DNA of 64,000 nt from positions 15,963,501 through 16,027,500 of the forward strand of contig NC_135566.1 of the NCBI RefSeq assembly GCF_964340395.1, written 5' to 3'. The notes below the pieces were generated by a model. That model worked only from the letters and a program-made list of their open reading frames with translations, ran no database searches and was not told the origin of the DNA. The position numbers and the translations under genes were made by a program. This document shows, one piece after another, positions 58,474 to 64,000 of the stretch; within the stretch, counting starts at the first letter, position 1; each line of letters opens with the position of its first letter. The stretch comes from Glandiceps talaboti. Its lineage: Eukaryota; Hemichordata; Enteropneusta; Spengelidae.

Positions 58474-59304
58474 CTAAATACAGGGTTGCTAGGAGACAGG
58501 GTGTAAGCAGACTATTTATTCATCTGGATTGGTTCATGGGAATGATTTCATTCCGATATTCATGAGGTGGATACGCTGTACGTATAAGTCCAAAGAAACC
58601 TCGCATATTTAAACATGTGATTAAAAACATTTGAAATAATGCTACTTGTTATTTTTTATTGGCTTTGTGTTATTTTAGCGATCTCTTAAATTATACTTCA
58701 CAGATACTCCAGCTGTATCAGAGAAAGTGAATAGAAAATATAGGTTTTGCTACAAAACCGAATCCCTAACGTGTGCCACTGTGCCCTGCTTTCTCACTTT
58801 CGAGTTTGCTTTGTGAAATGTCAATGAAACTGTGAAAAATGACCTCATTTACATGATACATCATCATTCATATATTGAGAGATCTCACTGGAAGGATTTT
58901 GTTGTAATAGTTAAAGATCAAATTTGTGATACTGGGGTTTTCAGTAGGGCAATCTTATTTAACGAAACGATGTGTAAATCAGGTGTACATGCACGTTTTG
59001 AAATAGTAAGTGTCGCGCCTTGTACTAGTATAGTATCTCCTACAATGGCCGTCACCTAGACCTTGAACTGTTACTGTCTGCATATTGAGAAAAGATGAAC
59101 TAAAATCACTATTGGTAAAATATTACAGTGCAGCAGTATGGAGATTCAGTGGTGAGATGTGAACTACTTTACCATCAGCTAGAAGTGAACATCAACATTA
59201 AATGAAAGCAGAAGCCAGTCATACAGGAACAGTACATCGATCGCCTGACTCAACAACAAATGTGAAAAATAACGTTACTATGTTTTAATCTTTTAAGCGT
59301 GTGT

Positions 59305-59930
59305 TACATTTTATCGTGTTGCTCGACAAAATTCTTACCAACATTGCTACATTCTATTTGTGTGAACTACTTGTAGGTGACATGCACCCTTGAAAAAAGA
59401 TTGCAACATGGCAATTAAGCTTACATTTTCGTGGTGCCAGATAATAAAAATTGTAGCAACATTACATGATGTGTGTAGAGCCAGATGCTAGCATGTGGCA
59501 ATGCTAGTAAGATTGTTTGTGGAGAGACGATAAAATGCAACAATATTTTTTTAGTAAGATATGTGTTGAGCCAGACGATTGTTGAGCCAGAAGATAAAAT
59601 GTAGCAATGTTAGTAAGATTTTGATGAATCAGATGATAAAATGTAGCAATGTTAGTAAGATTTTGTTGAGCCAGACGATAAAATGTAGCAATGTTAATAA
59701 GATTTTGTTGAGCCAGACGATAAAATGTAGCAATGTTAGTAAGATTTTGTTGAGCCAGACGATAAAATGTAGCAATGTTAGTAAGATTTTGTTGAGCCAG
59801 ACGATAAAATGTAGCAATGTTAATAAGATTGGGATTTTGTCGCACCAGACGATAAAATGTACCAATACTAAAACGATTTTGGCCTATAGGCAAACAACGT
59901 TCTTTCTGCAGGTTGTCTGTTTGTCATTGT
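59305..59930. repeat. 42-bp tandem repeat array, best-preserved copy
   Basis: Six or more units of GATAAAATGTAGCAATGTTA then GTAAGATTTTGTTGAGCCAGAC, 42 nt each, at 59590-59860. An inverted unit at the left edge (TGTTGCTCGACAAAATTCTT, 59310-59345) and the flank TTGTCTGTTTGTCATTGTAA at the right match the 51-kb element. Confidence 0.8.
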
Positions 59931-60336
59931 AATATATCAATTTGTTGTCTCTCCATTTTTCAAAATTGATGCACATTATATGTTTCCTACATAATGCCGT
60001 TACAAGGTGTCAATATGTGGTAGAGTTGCCCAGCCTCTGGAAATGATCACTTGTTATATGGAACAATTAACACAATTTATTACATATTAATCAGCAACCA
60101 GATGATTTTAATAGTCACTGTGCAGGTGCAATGGAATTAATGGCGTAGTATTATATATCAGATCAAAAGGCTGATACAACAAACTCAATATTACAACATC
60201 AGGAAATTTGACTTTTCCTTTTGCTTTGTATTCATTCACAGGAAGTCGAATTAATATTGCAATTTGGAATGTCCATAACATTCACGTGCACCAGAATCTC
60301 AACTTCTACGTGTTTGCTTTCCCTTGTTTATTGTCA

Positions 60337-60357
60337 TTGTCGTTGTCGTTGTCGTCG

Positions 60358-60426
<69 letters not shown>
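60337..60426. repeat. (TCG)n(TCA)n trinucleotide repeat
   Basis: Alternating TCG and TCA triplets. The poly-Ser and poly-His frames are artefacts. Confidence 0.9.
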
Positions 60427-60427
<1 letters not shown>

Positions 60428-60871
60428 CCACCGCGTCTTCCTCGACTTCCTCCTCCCCCTTTTCCTCCCCTTCCTCCTCTCATAATGTATTTTAATAGTT
60501 TATGTCCTCCTTATCTTTCTAACCTATCATTACTATAGCTGTGAATATGTGTATGTACTTAAGAGTATAAATGCTACCCTACCCTGCCATAATAGTTGGA
60601 TCGCCAGTTTTGATTGATTCAGAAATGTTCTAGTTTAATCCTCCTTTGATATGGTACTGTCATTAAAACATGAACGGGTTGTCAAAAGTCGGCATATTGA
60701 ACATGCACGGATTAGTTTGCCTTCCGTAAAACAGTTTTTATTCAAATGTCTGAATACAACGAACAGTGGATAGGCTTATTTCATAAGCATTCACGTTTGT
60801 TTCTTGATGTTGCGGATGTTTTTTTGTAAAATATATCAGACGAGTCGCAACATTGTGTGTGACATGAATAC

Positions 60872-60940
60872 CTAATTTATAATAACCAGCTTTAGAGTCC
60901 GTGGTGAGGGCAGTTGTCATGGTGATGACCTCGGCTGTCA
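60872..60940 (-). CDS. Weak candidate 23-codon exon
   Basis: A minus-strand phase 1-1 segment of 69 nt between CTACTGAG and GTATTC, encoding TAEVITMTTALTTDSKAGYY in its core. The donor is weak. It could belong with the exon at 58.27 kb, but the phases do not prove it. Confidence 0.2.
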
Positions 60941-61123
60941 CTCAGTAGCAAACTGAATTAAATCAATTTCAGGCGTTCTAAATAGAAGACTCCATCGGCT
61001 TGTGTTGTTTGTTGAAACTTAATTTTTGAAAGTATTACAGTTAGTAGGTCGTATGAAATTGAACAGTCAATGAATAGTTTTTTTTCAAATATTTTATTTT
61101 AGATTTTCGAACGTTGACTTTTT

Positions 61124-61164
<41 letters not shown>

Positions 61165-61197
61165 TGTGTGTGTGTGTGTCTGTGTGTGTGTGTGTGT
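61124..61197. repeat. (AG)n(TG)n microsatellite
   Basis: An AG run passing into a TG run with one TC interruption. Confidence 0.95.
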
Positions 61198-61842
61198 TAC
61201 CGAATGACATAACGGTATGTATGAAATCATGACATACCCAGGGCTAATCCGTCACATTCAATGTAATAGAAACCCGTCAGTCCTTTTACATGTAATACAC
61301 ACTACTATTATAATATCAGGTATTGTTAGGGACGTATATCAAAGCTAAATGGCTAGCGTCTAATGTACATTTTTCAACGAGGAGGTGCTTATCATGTAGA
61401 ACTAGTATTTATTACTAATGTGAAATCATGGTAATCACCATCAAGCTTTTATCATAGTCTGTTCAATCAACTAAGTGTCACATGTGACATTGAAAATGCT
61501 ACAGCTGCGACCTGGTATGATTACACGAGAGGTGATGTGATCGGAAATCCATATCTTAGAGGCCCTGTTAGGGATTTCTATTAGCTGGATTATGTTCATT
61601 TTACATATCTCTGTTTTTGAAGCCATCGTGCCGTATCAGATTTAAGCGAAATACTCATGTGTCAGTTGGCTGGTTATGATTTATGCATTGGAAAGCATAA
61701 CCCGCAATTGAATTATGTATAGAGATGCAAATATCAAATAACGACGCCAGATTGATCAAATGTTACCGCTGAAATACTGAGTTCATACTTGGGATACTAT
61801 TTCTCCCTTACGAGTGACACTTCGCCGAAAGAATACAAACAT

Positions 61843-62001
61843 AGGTAGATGGGTGGATGGATGGATGGATGGATAGATAGATGAATAAATAAATAGGTAG
61901 ACAGATAGATAGGCCAGACAGACACACACATACATACATACATACATACATACATACATACATACATACATACATACATACATACATACATACATACATA
62001 C
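61843..62001. repeat. (GATG)n(GATA)n...(CATA)n microsatellite
   Basis: GGAT, AGAT, AAAT, AGAC and CATA blocks in succession. Confidence 0.95.
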
Positions 62002-64000
62002 GAGACAGGTGTAAAGAGATAGACTAAGTGACGGACAGACATATATAATAATTATTCAAAACAATGGAAATTGCCAGTATCAGTCTGTTATTGGGAAAAC
62101 TGCTGTGGATTCCACATACGAACAAAAGCTTTGCGGTTATTGATTTTGGCTCTATCCACTCTATCCATTCTATTAGTTGTAAAACACCATAATCCATGGC
62201 TGAAATAACAACAAGGTATTGATAGGTTGACCATTGGGTGGACAAGTTCCTTTTTCGTGATAGAATTTATCATTGACATCGAATGATGATTCATTTGAAT
62301 GAGTTTTCATACAATATTGCTCATTTCGTCATGTCGTAAAATGTAATCGTTGTGATTTAATACGGTACTCTTTAACTTTTTACCGTCGCAGTGCTTTCCT
62401 GACACGAATGGACTCTTTAACTTTTACCGTCGAAATGTTTTCCTATCACCAATGGAAGAAATCTAGTTCTACATTTTGACCTATGGCTACGCCATAAATT
62501 TGAGGCAAATACATGTTTCGTTTCCCTTTTTTTGTTCATAGCAATTGTGAATGTATTGACGAGTAACTGAATCAAGTCGCAGTATATAATCTACTTATGA
62601 CGTTCATAAAGAGAAAATGTCAATTACCATTTCCTCAGACTTTATGCATCGATATTATGTTGTCATAGCAACAGAGAATACTAGGTGAAGGAGAACAGTA
62701 AGGGTATCACTCCTTTCCGTAATCCTTCAAGCTTTTTATTGGTGACGTATACTTTTAAGGGAAGTAGCTTTTCAAAGGAGTGTGTTGAAATAAACCGAAT
62801 TTATGAACGAGATATAAGCCAATTGATCGTTTTTTTTAAACGTATATGCATCTTTTGCGGACACGACAAGTCAGAATATATGCTACTCTGTCGGGGAGAA
62901 ATACCAACTAAGAGCAACTGTTCAGAAATCAATTGGACTGCATTTGTATCGTTACTTGTGTGTGATATTGATATTGATCGGCTGTCAATACATAGGCAAG
63001 ATGCGGAACGACCTCTCGACCATGACACATATCAATCAACACCATAATTAAAACTTTGTTAATTTCACTCTAATTACAATAATAAATGTTACTTTATCCC
63101 CACTTCGTTGTGGATGTGTATGTATGTGTTGCCATGACTACAATAGAGTCAACCATATGTAATTTAGACCTACCTGTTAAAAAAACGGACTAGTGGCGAG
63201 TGTAATCTAATTAGCTTCATTTATTGTGAAAGGAACACCATAGTGATGCATACACTGAAATACCTTTACCTAATGGTTACACCAAGGAGGTTTACCTTAA
63301 ACCTCCATGGTTACACATGTCAACGAATACATTTAATTTCCGCCATGAAGTTTATTTCACCCCTCGCTTCACTCCCTGATTATGCACGTTGCATCTAAAG
63401 AGTCCCTACAACTTTCAACAAACAGGTTCAGTACTTTGTTGTTATTGAAGGCAATAGGCACCATTTTCTTATAAATAGATGTACAGTTTTCCACAAAACA
63501 AGCAAATAACACTTCAAGTCAATTGTTGCGATCGACTCGATCGGCATAATAATTTGACCCCTTTTGAATTGGGGTCGTTGTCAAAGTAACGCAAACATGT
63601 TTATGGTAATTAATACAAACACATTAAGAGTTCATGAAGTGAGTGAGATGTATTCGACATTGGATTTCATGAATGCTTGAATAAATTCTTTCTAGGAATG
63701 TAGGTTATAGGAAGTAAAAGTGGGGTTAGAATTGCAATATATATTTAGTTCAATTACCATTAAAATAACGCTATTTGCTGGCATTTACTGCATTACCAAT
63801 GTTTCTATTTCAGGCTGTGCATGGGGTTCTGTTATTATTACATGTTTTATTTAAACGGAAAATTTCCATAAGGATAATAGAAATCATACAGCGCGATCAC
63901 GCGATTTCGTGTGTAGCGAATAGAACCACCGTGTCCTCACTTGCATATCATATACATGCAGGTTTGCAATAATCATGATAATGTTTTCGATATTGCATGT

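Larger units (their letters stand above)
52347..64000. other. ~11.6 kb upstream of gene 1 with no firm gene
   Basis: It holds the gene 1 promoter region (unseen), large microsatellites, the 42-bp repeat array and two candidate minus-strand exons at 58.27 and 60.87 kb. The remaining open frames are short and lack family signatures. Confidence 0.5.

Noticed and set aside
59504-59932. Repetitive ORFs and a CRISPR-like look at 59.5-59.9 kb
   Set aside because: The 42-bp period is divisible by three, and units are contiguous with no spacers. The host is eukaryotic; this is a tandem repeat, not a CRISPR array.
62685-63047. 120-codon plus-strand ORF
   Set aside because: Opens without ATG, no family signature and no flanking splice sites found; left as unsupported.

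Overview
This is a window of animal nuclear DNA. Evidence: AT-rich sequence, long introns with GT..AG borders, a heavy load of microsatellites, LINE, SINE and MITE-type repeats, and exons for secreted and membrane proteins with EGF, SEA and mucin modules. The repeat content suits a marine invertebrate (lophotrochozoan or non-vertebrate deuterostome). The species cannot be named from the sequence alone.

Two minus-strand genes account for nearly all the coding signal I can support. Gene 1 (40,624-52,336; 12 coding exons; predicted 1,503 aa) encodes a signal peptide, ten tandem copies of a ~145-residue cysteine-containing module with one module per exon, and a C-terminal GPI-attachment signal. 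An AATAAA lies just past its stop. Gene 2 (5,665-26,210; 11 coding exons; predicted 1,127 aa) encodes a signal peptide, two copies of the same module, two 13-residue linker exons, a 467-residue Ser/Thr-rich mucin exon, then EGF, SEA, EGF, a transmembrane helix and a short cytoplasmic tail. The EGF-SEA-EGF-TM tail is the arrangement of MUC3/12/13/17-type transmembrane mucins. Almost every intron in both genes is phase 1, and both models stay in frame to the base when joined at consensus splice sites. I do not recognise the module as a named family. The last two modules of gene 1 resemble the two modules of gene 2 in order, so the genes look like head-to-tail paralogues with different membrane anchors: lipid in gene 1, protein helix plus cytoplasmic tail in gene 2.

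Layout. 1-5.6 kb: no gene; a pair of oppositely oriented MITE copies and other repeats. 5.7-26.2 kb: gene 2. Its ~11.2-kb intron (10.1-21.3 kb) holds a 4-kb foldback element with ~0.6-0.7 kb inverted arms enclosing a dead LINE, plus two more inverted-repeat elements. 26.2-40.6 kb: intergenic, with a tRNA-derived SINE, a second dead LINE whose 3' tail resembles that of the SINE, a 54-bp minisatellite and several MITEs. 40.6-52.3 kb: gene 1. 52.3-64 kb: no firm gene, two candidate minus-strand exons (58.27 and 60.87 kb), a 42-bp dispersed tandem repeat and large microsatellites.

The two genes probably make cell-surface or glycocalyx proteins. No function for the shared module can be read from the sequence.
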